The notes beneath the pieces were generated by a model. The model saw only the letters and a list, made by a program, of their open reading frames with translations. It was not told the DNA's origin and ran no database searches. A stretch of 64,000 nucleotides of DNA from Massariosphaeria phaeospora (Eukaryota > Ascomycota > Dothideomycetes > Pleosporales): contig JAADJZ010000014.1 of the NCBI GenBank assembly GCA_011032825.1, positions 62,001 to 126,000 of the forward strand. Direction: 5' to 3'. Shown one piece after another: positions 11,240 to 21,968 of this stretch (within the stretch, counting starts at the first letter, position 1; every line of letters begins with the position of its first letter). The position numbers and the translations under genes are program-made.

Positions 11240-11241
11240 TA

Positions 11242-13085
11242 CGGGTTCGTGCATTACACGGGTTCGTGCATCACTTTTGCCAAGCCCCTACCAAAACCAC
11301 TCCATTCTAGCGCAAAACAGCTTACTTTGGCTCTGTGTAGAGTAATATAACACGAGATATTATTTAGAGTCTACTTTTACTGCTTGCTTACACGTACGCG
11401 CGTTGTGCCTAGCCTAATAACACCGTTCACACTGTCTTTGAAATAGTTCACCTGCTTTAGCGCGCACTTGCGTCTTTAGCTTTTTTTTATTACTACGCGC
11501 TCTAAACTTCTTTAGAGCAGTTAGACAAGCTCTATTCTCAACTATCAAAGTTTTTTCTGCTTAAACCTGCTTTCTTTTATGCGATTTACGTCGCGTAGCA
11601 GCTTTATTTGCTATCTTTAGCTTAGCTATTTTTTGTTGCGCCAACACTAGCTTGTGTGCAATAATAGCTGCTCTCTTTAAGACTTTCTTAAAGGCTTCTA
11701 CTATAAACGTTAGTAAGCTATCTATATGCTTTTAAATTCTTGCCTTTACAAGCGTCAATTGCGACCTTAGTTTAAAAGTATTGCTTAGAGTTTGCGACTG
11801 CTAGGGCTCGTTGTTAATAGGTAGTAGTAGTAATAGAGTACGTAGCCGAACGTCAAGAGCTGTTATAACTCGTTTTAGATCAAATAGAACTAATCTAGCG
11901 CTTCAAAACTCTTCTTGGATATTACTAAAAGTAATTGCTGCATTATAGGCGCGTATAAAGTATAGTAAAAACTTAAGTTTTGTAATATAAGTAATCTAGT
12001 TGCGCATAAGATTTTTAGCTTGGCGCCCGTACGCTTTCTTTAGAGAAGCAAAACAACTTACATTAAAAAGCTGCAGAAAGTGCGATAAGTGCAGAAGCAT
12101 GCAAATAGTAATAATCTTGTTTTTCTTGTAGTATTGCTAGAATGCAAGCGAGTTATAGCTCTTATAGCCGTTAATTGCGAGTAGTTAGTAGCTGCTAACT
12201 ACTTTTTTCTTTGTATGCTTATTAAAGTGCTTTAACTACTGCAGCCTAAGCTTATTTATTGTCTAGCTTTTTTTAAAAACTGCAATAACCTAGTTTTAAA
12301 GCAGATTCTCCTCTTTGTACTAGGCAAAAAAGTAATAGTAGCCTTTAAAAATAATAAAAAGTAGAATAGCTTACTTTGTTGCGTTGATGCTTTGAATAAC
12401 TGTTGTTTACTTTCTATTGCCTTGCTGTATTGCCTTTGGCCGTCCTCGTTTCTCTAAAGCGGTAACAACTGCTCTAGTTAATATCTAGCTTATTATAAAG
12501 CTTGTTTTGTTAAAGTTGTACGTGTTTACATTCTAGATACTATACTTAGCTTTTATGTTAGCTACTAGGCGAAACTAGCTTTAGATAACTTTAAAATTCT
12601 CGCAAAGCGCTTTTTTGTAATTGTACTTGCGATTAAACTTTATTGTAAACTCAAAGCAGTGCATAACCTACGTACTAGGCTAGTTTAAGCTAACTTGGCC
12701 TAGATTGCGCTTTGCGCGCAAGAAATTGGCTATATTAGCTACAGCTGCAAGCTTAAAAAGAAATCCGCGCGATATAAGCTTAAGTATATACTCAACAACT
12801 ACGCTTTTCTTAGTTTTTGTTAGATTTCTTAATTTAGGCTAGTAATTTGCTTGTAAAGTCTGTTCTGCGCGTTAGCAGCTTAGTGTTAATTAATTAACGT
12901 TGTAAATAGCTGCAGCGCGTTGCTAAGAAAGTGTTGCGTTTTGTTTAAAAGCCTAAAGAGCAAGCTGTATCTAACGTTCTTTAGAAAGTTTTATTTAGTG
13001 TTGTTGTTAAGGCATTACGTAGGAGGTAGAGTTTAGTAGAAGCTTGGCAAAAGTAATGCACGAACTCGTGTAATGCACGAACTCG
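11242..13085 (-). mobile_element. Element E: decayed pogo-like transposon
   Basis: An 1844-bp element starting CGGGTTCGTGCATTACACGG and ending with its complement. TA lies on both sides (11240-11241 shared with element D, 13086-13087). Two CGGGTTCGTGCAT units lie 17 bp apart in the terminal repeat. The interior is rich in TA and nearly the same as element F over its whole length. Minus-strand transposase remnants are too damaged to give a long open frame. Confidence 0.85.
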
Positions 13086-13087
13086 TA

Positions 13088-13169
13088 AAGTACGTTAGTA
13101 GTTTACGTTAACTATAATAAAGACATTGTTTATTAACAATCTATAAGTTATACTTATAGTAACGTACTT
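13088..13169. repeat. AT-rich spacer bounded by inverted 12-mers
   Basis: The spacer between elements E and F, together with the flanking TAs, begins TAAAGTACGTTA (13086) and ends TAACGTACTTTA (13171), a perfect 12-bp inverted repeat. The middle also has short palindromes (TTGTTTATTAACAA). No coding potential. It may be a tiny non-autonomous element or a hairpin-forming target region. Confidence 0.55.
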
Positions 13170-13171
13170 TA

Positions 13172-15012
13172 CGAGTAGTCGAGCTACACGAGTTCGCAGA
13201 ACACTTTTGCCAAGCTCCTACCAAAACCACTTTATTCTAGCGCAAAACAGCTTATTTTAGCTCTATATAAAGCAATCTAACCTAAGCTATTATTTAAAGT
13301 TTACTTTTGCTGCTTGCTTACACGTACGCGCGTTATGCCTAGTTTAATTGCACTATTTACACTGCCTTTGAGATAGTTCACCTGCTCTAGCGCGCACTTG
13401 CGTCTTTAGCTTCTTTTTATTACTACGCGCTTCAAACTCTTTTAGAGCAGTTAAACAAGCTTTATTTTCAACTGTCAAAGTTCTTTCTGCCTAAACTCGC
13501 TTTCTTTTATGCGATTTACGTCGCGTAGCGGCTTTATTTGCTACTTTTAGCTTAGCTATTTTTCGTTGCGCTAACACTAGCTTGTGCGCGATAATAGCTG
13601 CTTTCTTTGAAACTTTCTTAAAAGCTTTTACTATAAAAGTTAGCGAGCTATTTATATGCCTCTAAATTCTTGCTTTCACAAGCGTCGATTGCGACTCTAA
13701 TTCAAGAGTATTGCTTAGAGTTTGCGACTGCTAGAGCTTATTGCTAGAAAGTAGTAGTAATAGAGTACGTAGCCGAACGTCAAAAGCTATTATAACCCGT
13801 TCTAGGTCAAATGAAACCAATCTAGCGCCTCGAAACCTTTCTTAGATATTACTAAAAGTAATTGCTGCATTATAAGCGCGTATAAAGCATAGTAGAAACT
13901 TAAGTTTTGTAATGTAAGTAATTTAGTTGCGCATAAAATCTTCGGCTTGGCGCTCGTACGCTTTCTTTAGAAAAGCAAAACAACTTACATTAAAAAGCTG
14001 TAGAAAGTGCGATAAGTGCAGAAGCATGTAGATAGTAATAATTTTGTTCTCTTTGTAGTATTGCTAGAATGCGAGCGAGTTATAGCTCTTATAGCTATTA
14101 ATTGCGAGTAGTTAGTAGCTGCCAACTACTTTCTTTTTTGTATGCTTATTAAAGTGCTTTAACTACTGCAGCCTAAGCTTATTTGTTGTCTAGCTTTTTT
14201 TAGAGACTGCAATAACCTAGTTTTAAAGTAGATACTCTTTCTTATACCAAGCAAAGAGGTAGTATTAGCTCTTAAAAATAATAAAAAGTAAAATAGCTTA
14301 CCTTGTTGCGTTAATGCTTTGGATAACTGTTGTTTACTTTTTATTGCCTTGCTGTATTGCCTTTAGCCGTCCTTGTTTCTCTAAAGCTGTAACAACTGCT
14401 TTAGTTAATATCTAGCCTATTATAAAGCTTGTTTTGTTAAAGTTGTACGTGTCTACATTCTAGATACTGTACTTAGCTTTTATGTTAGCTACTAGGCGAA
14501 ACTAGCTCTAGATAACTTTAAAATTCTCGCAAAGCGCTCTTTTGTAATTGTACTTGCGATTAAACTTTATTGTAAACTTAGAGCAGTGCATAACCTACGT
14601 ACTAGGCTAGTTTAAGCTAACCTAGCCTAGATTGCGCTTTGCGCGCAAGGAATTGGCTATATCAGCTACAGCTGCGAGCCTAGAGAGAAATCCGCGCGAT
14701 ATAAGCTTAAGTATATACTTAACAACTACGCTCTCTTTAGTCTTTGTTAGATTCATTAATTTAGGCTTATAATCTGCTTGTGAAAGTCGTCTAGCGCGTT
14801 GATAGCTTAGTGTTGTTCGAGAGACGTTATAGATAGCTGCAGCGCGTTGCAAAAAGAGTGTCGCGTCTTGTTTAAGAGCTTAAAGAGCAGTTTGTATCTA
14901 ACGTTTATTAGAAGGTTCTATCTAGTGTTGTTGTTGAAGCATCGTGTACATAGGTAGAGTTGGTAGGGGCTTGGCAAAAGTGTCCCGCGAACCCGTGTGG
15001 CTCGACTACCCG
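13172..15012 (-). mobile_element. Element F: decayed pogo-like transposon, sister of E
   Basis: An 1841-bp element with terminal repeats CGAGTAGTCGAGC at the left and the related CGGGTAGTCGAGCC, read inward, at the right. The left flank is TA (13170-13171). The right flank reads TG (15013-15014), a mutated TA. The interior matches element E closely, but the terminal repeats differ. A 76-residue minus-strand fragment at 14622-14852 (Gln-Arg-Ala-Ala-Ala-Ile-Tyr-Asn-Val-Ser-Arg-Thr-Thr-Leu) is the Psq-type helix-turn-helix of the transposase. Confidence 0.82.
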
Positions 15013-15014
15013 TG

Positions 15015-16392
15015 AGGTACGTTAGTTATAAACTTAAATATAGCTTATATACTATATTTAGTATTCTAACAAAAAAGTCTCGACGCGCTATCACGTGAAT
15101 TGTGGAACCCTTGCCAGCAACGTGGCACGGCGAAGGCTGTGACTAGGCAGCAGCGGTTGCTTCCAATGGGCATGATTCACTTTGAATGAAAGGTAGTACC
15201 GAGCCATAGTCGGTGATTTGCCCCACTAGGAACAAATCGCAGGATGAGAAGTCAACGAGTAGATTGAAAGCGACTCATGAGGCGGGCGACCATTCCCGAT
15301 ACGGCGTCACGATAAGCAGAGAGAAGTTGTGCATTCGGCCAACGATGACGCCAAGAGACGGTCGGACGACGAGGAAATCTACCGAGCGATGAGTAAGCGG
15401 ATAAGCGAGTGTGCTCTGCGCTAGCCGTTTCTGGCGTAGCGCGCGGATCGGGGCTAAAATCGGCCGCGAAACCTCGGAACGCAGCGACACACACTAGAAG
15501 GGGGCCGCAGAAGCTTCCATGCCTCCACCATCAGCAGTGCAGCCAATGGCCCCCCTCAGCGACACCCCTCAGCGACACCCCGGTCGGATGACCTGCCGAA
15601 AGCGATATTAAAAGCAATTCTGCAGGCGCGGTGCTTATTGAGCGGCCCGTGCCCCGGGGACTATCCAACGATCATCACCCTTCAAAGTCCGATGGCCTGC
15701 TTGTCTGCTCACGCCCTCGCTCTTCGGTCTCTACGCAGTCGTCCATCTTTCGTCCAAAGGCTCACTCATCACAGCCTGCTCGTTTTTGCCTGGCCCCGCG
15801 TCGCCTGCATGCACCGTCAGCCCTCCCGCCGCTGATCACAGCCTCTCGCACGACGCCGCGACGCTTGCTATTGTATCCCCTCCTGCACCGTGCACGGCTA
15901 TGGGTGGGCCCGCGAACGATCATGTCTGCTGTCTAATTGCAACTCCACATGTTTTCCCAGCGGGACGGCTCTCGATATTGGTTGGTACAGGCCTTGCGCT
16001 GCGGCCCCCGGACTTGGAGGGCTCAGATCGCCTTGAGGTGCTGCAACCCGACGCCAAATCAGGTGCAACGTTGATGCACCCGGGCCTGAGCGTAAGCGCA
16101 ATTAAGCTCACACTCCGGATCCTACAATCTCACCCTATCGCGCATTCGCCCCGCCATAGCCCGCCTTGTCTCTCACCCTCGTATCCACCTAGCGTCGTCG
16201 CTCGCGTGTGCATCTATAAGCGCCCGCCCGCCCAGTTGCTGTCCTGCACCTACGGATACTGCTCGGAGGACTTGACGTCGACTATTGCTGGCCGCCCGGC
16301 CGGTGCGACCCATCACATGACCTTGGAGGACCTTCGAATTCTACACCCGCCGCGGATCCTAGGACTTTATTTTCTGGACGACTTCTTTCAAC
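15015..16392. other. Right edge of transposon island and upstream region of rhodopsin-like gene
   Basis: The first 90 bp are AT-rich (TATAGCTTATATACTATATT) and match the palindromic style of the left flank of element F. From about 15100 base composition returns to normal. Several overlapping open frames on both strands up to 16392 have low-complexity Ser/Pro/Arg composition and no recognisable domain, so I treat them as chance. The last few hundred bases must include the promoter and leader of the next gene. Confidence 0.5.
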
Positions 16393-17933
16393 ATGCTTGA
16401 TGGCGTGGTTGAGGTGCTTGAGAGGAGGCGGACTGCCCCCATTGGCGACAGGGGGATGATCATCAGCGTCGTATCGTGGATACTACTCGTCGCTGTGGTC
16501 TTTACACTCATTGGCCGTTTCGCTGTGAAGTTGACAATGCCAAAGAGCAGCAAGAGGCTTGGGTTAGACGATCTCTTCATCGGTCTCGCCGCTGTAAGTT
16601 CCATCTTTACTGTGATTTGATGTAATCACAGCTAACAAGTGCAGATTTTTAGCCTGGGCCAGACAATTGCAGTATCCTTTGAGTCAATGCATGCCCTAGG
16701 GACACGCCAGACTGATCTTACTCCTGATCAAATGATGACCTTCCAAAAGGCAGAGTATGCTGGCTGCATGCTTTATATTGCCAATATGGGCTGCGCTAGG
16801 ATCTCCGTCTGTCTCCTGATAAGAAAGGTTCTGCCAGGCACTGTACCGCAGTGGACGGCGACCGTCTTTGCCGTCTTTACTGCCCTATGGACCGTTTCAG
16901 GAGTTCTTGTCACCGCCTTTCCTTGTCGTCTCCCGGAGGTGTGGAGGTTGACCTTCGGCCAGAAGAACTGTTATGATATCATCAAATTTGTAAACTACAT
17001 CGGCATTACCAATATCGTGGTGGAGGTTCTTCTTGTCTTTATACCCCTGGTTGTTTGGAATCTACGCCTTACCGCTGGGAGGAGGTTGTCTGTTTCTGGC
17101 TGCTTCGTCGCGCGGTTGAGGTAAGCGCACTCACACTTGAGTCCCAGCGTAACGCATATTAACAGCTCCGTAGCATCGTGGCTGCCGTGGCTGCGCAACT
17201 CTCTTTCTTCAACCACTACTCCCACTCCAAAGACTTCACCTACGACTACTGGCGCAGCGTCCTCTGCGTCCAAATCGCGCAGAACCTCTCCATCATCACC
17301 GCCTGCCTCCCCTGCATGCACCCTTTCATCATCGGCATCCTAGCCGGCAGAGAAAAAACCGACGCGCTACTGTACAAGTGCCCCGCCCGACAGGGCATCA
17401 AAGACTGCCTGAAAGGCAAAAGCTTCAAGTTCGACTCCACCTCCTCCCAATCCTCCGTCATGCCCATGAAACACCGCGACGACGACGACGACGAGTACTG
17501 CCGGCCGCTCGCCACCTACGGCCTCGACCGCTCCTCCGCACACCTCAACTCGCAACACTTCAACCGCTTCCCCGCCAACACCGCCAAACCTGTCTTCGAC
17601 CCGACGCCGCCGCAAAACGTCTTCAACCGCGTCATCGCCATCCCGCCATCCCGCCCGCTTCCCGCCGGCGCCGTCAAAGACCTGCCGCCGATCCCACACC
17701 ACCTCGGCCAGGTCGGCGTGCTGCCGACGGTCGACTGGGACACAGACAGCGACCGCGACTCCGGCGCCAGCAGCCATGCGTCCAGGCGACGCGGCTCCGA
17801 CTACGTCTTCAGCCGGTCGAAGGTGGTGTCGGTGCCGGAAGCCGACGCCATGATGGGCGACGGCGAGTACTACAAAAAGTACTACCCGCCGTTGCCGTCG
17901 CCCGGCATGCCCAAGTGGGCGCGCGGTCCGTAA
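16393..17933 (+). CDS. Rhodopsin-like (SAT4/PTH11-type) integral membrane protein
   Basis: Three exons (16393-16593, 16645-17120, 17174-17933) give 478 residues. The first intron has a CTAAC branch site. The second uses the AG at 17172-17173, because the nearer AG would break the frame. The N-terminal 300 residues contain about seven hydrophobic segments. The first (Ile-Ile-Ser-Val-Val-Ser-Trp-Ile-Leu-Leu) is followed by a Gly-Leu-Asp-Asp-Leu-Phe-Ile motif typical of the fungal rhodopsin domain family. Later marks are Phe-Pro-Cys, a Phe-Val-Asn-Tyr-Ile-Gly-Ile-Thr-Asn-Ile segment, and Met-His-Pro-Phe in the last membrane segment. The C-terminal tail is hydrophilic, with an Asp run, and probably cytoplasmic. 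Family members are plasma-membrane proteins, some implicated in surface sensing. The ligand is unknown. Confidence 0.78.
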
Positions 17934-18105
17934 CGTAACGTAAATACAATACCCAGCATAATGCTTCAATGTCAATGTTTGATACTTATTTATTTCCATC
18001 ACCACTTTCCATGTATCCACATGGCAGTTCCACGACTGCTCCGTACGTATCCCTAGTGACATACCCCTCGCGAACCCAACCCAGCTCCAATCCCAAACTC
18101 TAGCT

Positions 18106-18174
18106 CCCTTCCCTTCCCTTCCCTTCCCGATCTCGTTCGCTCCCCCCTGCCCTTCCCTTCCCTTCCCTTCCCGC
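18106..18174. repeat. TTCCC microsatellite
   Basis: Two runs of CCCTT units, separated by about 25 bp, lie some 170-240 bp after the stop of the rhodopsin-like gene. Confidence 0.8.
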
Positions 18175-19076
18175 ACCGGCATGTCTAAAGACTAAAAGCT
18201 AAAACAGCGTCGGAGCCGCCGAGCATGCATCCTGGGCCCTGGCCCCCGTTTCGCCCAGCATAGCTCTAATGTGGCCTAGAGGCTGCTGTTTTCTCAAACG
18301 ACAAAACGGCACTAGTAGCAGCAGGGCCTGTTTTGGTTTTAGCGCATGTTAGCGCTTCGTGTGGACACGTGGGTGACATTCGCGACGCTAGGCTGCGCTA
18401 GGACGAAGAGGGGTAAGGGGGAGGGCTAGGTACGTGAGCTTAGCTTAGTTGGGCTGGTTCGGTCTGCCTAGTTTACTGCGCGGGAGTAGTTTTGTTACTA
18501 GTCGTGTTTTGTTCTTATAGTCATTACTTATCGCCAATATCGCGTACTCTGTGTACCTCCTTCAAACTGCAAGGCTGAAAGACAACAAACCTCATGACGC
18601 CCACACGCCAGTCAACTCACCTCTCGTGTGAGCATGAGCACTGCCCAAGTCAAGACGACGACTGCGCACCGCCAATGAGCGTGCGCGATCGCTGTCCGAT
18701 GCGGACTTCCGCGGGGCGCTGCTGAGTGGCTTTCGGGGTCCGAGATGTGCACGGGCCTCGGTTGTGGTACAGATGGGGGCGTGGCTTGGGGGCTTACGTT
18801 TGGGGAGGGTGAGAGTGGTTTGGGGTAGGGCGAGGCGCTGATTGGTGCGTGTAGGAGGATCTGACTGTTGGGGAGAATGGGTAGATGGGATGCGAGAGTT
18901 GGTCACGTGATGAGTGTGGGAACAGGTGCAGTCGAGATACCTTTGTAGGGGATTTTGCCGGATTGGATAGAGAGAGGGAGACGTAGAACGTGGTTTGTAA
19001 TGCGTAGGTTGGGGTGTAGGTAAATGGTGTGTGGTAGGTACGGATTGCATGGCTTCGTACTATATGGAGATCGCGC

Positions 19077-19131
19077 GGTGCTGTGTCGGAGTATTAATGG
19101 ACATCGGTGCTGTGTCGGAGTATTAATGGAC
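19077..19131. repeat. Short direct repeat
   Basis: A unit of about 28 bp containing GTGCTGTGTCGGAGTATTAA and TGGACATCG occurs twice in tandem. No gene overlaps it. Confidence 0.6.
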
Positions 19132-20014
19132 ATCGCTGCTGCGTTGCGTTCATGCACGTCTGTCATGCATGTGAGTTTGGTGGCTTGCAATGATGCGATG
19201 GGATCACTTGGAAATTGAATGCGGACAAACACTTGAAGCACTAAATGAGCATCAGGTATTGTTGGTCACTTCGCTGCGTAGATAGAGCGTCTTCACATCA
19301 CTCCGTTCACTGGAGGAGCTCGATACGTTTGCTCTCTCGGGGAAGAGTCTACAATACAAAGTTTGAGAACTGTACCACTACACTACTTTGAACCGGACCA
19401 AAATCGGCCGAGCTGGATATGTACGGTGGGTGATACCGCAGCAGAGTGGACAGCCTCACTCCGCTCTTCGCACTGCAGCCCCCAAACCCAGGGAGTCGTC
19501 ATCGATGTCGGCTGTAGGGCGGGGCGGTGCCGCAGTGTTGGGAGTGAGATGGCTCACACCTTCCTTCTACAGTAAATGATCCCCTACCTTGTTGAGTTCT
19601 GGGTTGATGGGCTTCTTGAATGTAGATCGTATATGCGTGAGGTATGTGCTGTTATAGGTGATTTATTATCTTATAGGTAGGGACGAAATTGCCCTACGGG
19701 TATATGAGGAGGACAAGATAGGTTTGGAAGGTGAGTGAAGAGGAGCAGATACTGTAACGGTGCTGGACGCTCGGAAACTTTGGCTTTGCATAGTTGTTGT
19801 TTGTCTCTTGAGATATGTTCTGAGATGCGGCATTCTGGATACCTTAGTAGATCTGACGCTACTGAATCGGCTTTTTGCTTCAGGCCTAGTCTGGCTTGGG
19901 CGATATCCTGGGTAGTGAAGGCCCGACACGTGACTGAAGCTTGAGGAGGGCAATGCATTTGTGCACGCATCTTGCTGGGATGTTCCGGTTATATATTAGG
20001 GCCATATGCCATAT

Positions 20015-20849
20015 TCATAAAAGAGTAACTCTCGATAGTGTGGTGTTGTTGCTTGGTGCCCCCATCGGGTTGGGCCGGCCGAGATCCGAGCTTATCTCCG
20101 GATCCGGCACGAAGTAAAGGCTCGTTATCGCTCCGTTCAAAAGCATAGCAGCGATTACCGTCGAGATTATAAGAACAGCGCGTCGCACGTGTGTTTCCAG
20201 GAAGTACTGGATGTTGTTGCGAGGATCTGGGCGCGATGTCCCTCGGAACGGCCAGTGGTCGCGTAGAAGTCGAGAAAGGGGATCGCTATCTGCCGGCGGA
20301 CGAAGAGCTACTAGGTCTTTCTCGTCATCCAACACAGTCTTAGCTTTTCCGGCGATGATGCGAGAAGGATTGTTGAAGAAGGAGCGAAAGGTGGCGAGAA
20401 CGCGACTACTAGGACGTTCGAGGTTGCATATCTGCGACTGCAAGAGCAACGCTTCATCTACAGCCATCAGTAAGATTTCCGGACCAGGTAACAAAGAGAG
20501 ACGCCCACGGTATTCCTTGATTTTCTCCTTTAACTCTTCCTCAAGTTTCATTCTCCTATGCTCTTGTCTTTGCGGATCAGTTGCGAATCGTTCAAACGTC
20601 TCCCATCGCCTGCCGGATATCGAATCGCTGGCTCCGCCTCGCCTCCTCATCGCAGCGATCAATTCGAGTCTCAAGCTCTATCATTCGACTCTGCAGGTTT
20701 AGCAGATTTCGAGCGCTGAGCCTATCAAACTTTCGGAATACATAGGACTCGCTATCCGGGTCGCGAGCAATCCACGCGGCAAGGCTAGGGTAGCCATCCC
20801 GGTGCAGTACCTCTTTCTCGAGATCCTGAACGTCGTTCGTGTTTTGCAT
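20015..20849 (-). pseudogene. DUF6594 family protein, frameshifted and shortened at the C-terminus
   Basis: The N-terminal part (20592-20849) reads Met-Gln-Asn-Thr-Asn then Gly-Tyr-Pro-Ser-Leu-Ala-Ala-Trp-Ile-Ala-Arg-Asp-Pro-Asp and Phe-Arg-Lys-Phe-Asp-Arg-Leu-Ser-Ala-Arg-Asn-Leu-Leu, the signature of DUF6594. The frame then closes, and the family continues one frame over with Trp-Glu-Thr-Phe-Glu-Arg-Phe-Ala, a Leu-Leu-Leu-Gln-Ser-Gln-Ile segment and Pro-Ser-Ser-Arg-Val-Leu. I see no intron that would repair the shift, which lies between about 20590 and 20660. The C-terminus has one hydrophobic segment followed by unrelated sequence. From memory of the family, two more membrane segments would be expected. 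Members are fungal membrane-associated proteins of unknown function. Confidence 0.7.
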
Positions 20850-21103
20850 GTCATTATCGAACTCGGGCTGTCTTGGAGCCAGATCTGGTGCAAGCCTATC
20901 TTGTTTTGTGTTATCTGGTGCGTGACGTAGCGAGGGCGAGAGCTTGACCGGTCAGGGAACCCCGCCGGTCAGGAATCGCCGCCAACAAAATTGCGTGGTG
21001 GCTGAGCATTGCACAAAAGCCGAGAGCGGGGCACTTTTTATATCAGTTACTGTCTTTTAAACCCCTCTCCCATCTTTAGTCGACACCAACGGAGTAGCCT
21101 ATA

Positions 21104-21381
21104 CGGAGGTGTTGTTCAAAAGTGTGGGCCGCCACGCTAAGAGCTAACGTGTGCACAGACTACACAGAAGCAGAGCGCCTTTCTAATAGCAACACTAGAG
21201 TAGTTAAATCTATCTATATAAGTTCCTTGCTTTTTTCTCTTTCTTCCAATATAACTTTTTTATCTTTAAAAAAATCTAAGCGTAGGCAAAGAGAGAAAGA
21301 AAGAGAAGAATGAGAGATACTAGCGTGTACGCTAGCTAAGCCTGTGGCTTGGCCGGCCTTTACTTTTGAACAACACCTCCG
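21104..21381. mobile_element. 278-bp MITE-like element
   Basis: A perfect 20-bp inverted repeat, CGGAGGTGTTGTTCAAAAGT at 21104-21123 and its complement at 21362-21381, flanked on both sides by TA (21102-21103, 21382-21383). The next bases inward also match loosely (GGCCG). There is no transposase. Just outside the right end, CAACACCTC is repeated 13 bp away, so these ends too carry a tandem unit. It is probably mobilised by a TA-targeting pogo/Tc1-type transposase. Confidence 0.8.
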
Positions 21382-21406
21382 TACAACACCTCTTATATAA
21401 AGTGCC

Positions 21407-21968
21407 ATGGAAGATACCACCGCATTGTCGGGCCTTTTCGGCCCATTCGCCACCACCTTCTCAAGAATTCATCAGTCTGGGTACCCACGATTCCAAACTC
21501 CTGCACTCACCCCCACTCACGACACTTTTATGAACACGAATAAATATAACTCCTTCACGCAAGATACAGGGTCCATAGACTCGACCATGGCAAGTCATCT
21601 TTCGATGAAGCAGGCCCTCATAGATCAACAAGACGACGAAGTTCCAGAATTCTCCCACTCAGCACGACATTCGGTGTGCTCATTTCACGGAAAGTCGGAG
21701 CAAAGGTCCTGGCGTAAGGCGTTTCTGGGGAAAGAACCTACTCCCAGTGAGTGTTCTCCCGAACTAACGGTGACGAAGTAGTCCTGATAGCATGTTAGAT
21801 GCACCGTCTCTCATAACTCCCAGCTCTGCCGAACTATGGGAGATTGAGTTACGTCGACGAGGAGACGAGGCTGATCGCATCGATGCGCTACCGTCGTCTG
21901 AACAACCCGCAGCGCGCGACGCTGAACACAGGAGGAAAGAACAATGGGATCAAGATCACAACTCATAG
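21407..21968 (+). CDS. Small unknown protein, probably two exons
   Basis: The first exon (21407-21750) encodes Met-Glu-Asp-Thr-Thr-Ala-Leu and contains a polar segment with Asp-Asp-Glu-Val-Pro-Glu-Phe-Ser. Read straight through, it stops at 21779-21781. An intron at 21751-21781 with a weak GTGTTC donor, a good CTAAC branch site and TAG acceptor would join it in frame to 21782-21968 (Asp-Ser-Met-Leu-Asp-Ala-Pro-Ser-Leu, ending His-Asn-Ser). That gives 176 residues. The intron would be only 31 bp, shorter than usual, so the exact structure is doubtful. The start is 25 bp from the MITE, so the promoter must lie in or beyond that element. No domain is recognised. Confidence 0.4.

Larger units (their letters stand above)
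17934..20014. other. Long stretch without a convincing gene
   Basis: About 2.1 kb. It holds a TTCCC tandem repeat (18106-18174) and several short open frames on both strands that have no domain, poor composition or no codon bias. A pair of direct repeats reading GGTGCTGTGTCGGAGTATTA lies near 19077 and 19105. I cannot support a gene. Confidence 0.4.

Noticed and set aside
15786..16400. 204-residue frame upstream of and overlapping the rhodopsin-like gene
   Set aside because: Low-complexity Ser/Pro/Arg composition. It overlaps the start of a gene with strong family evidence and is more likely leader or promoter.
18592..19050. Minus-strand frame of 152 residues
   Set aside because: Thr/Pro/His/Ser-rich throughout with no domain. 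It looks like a chance frame in skewed sequence.
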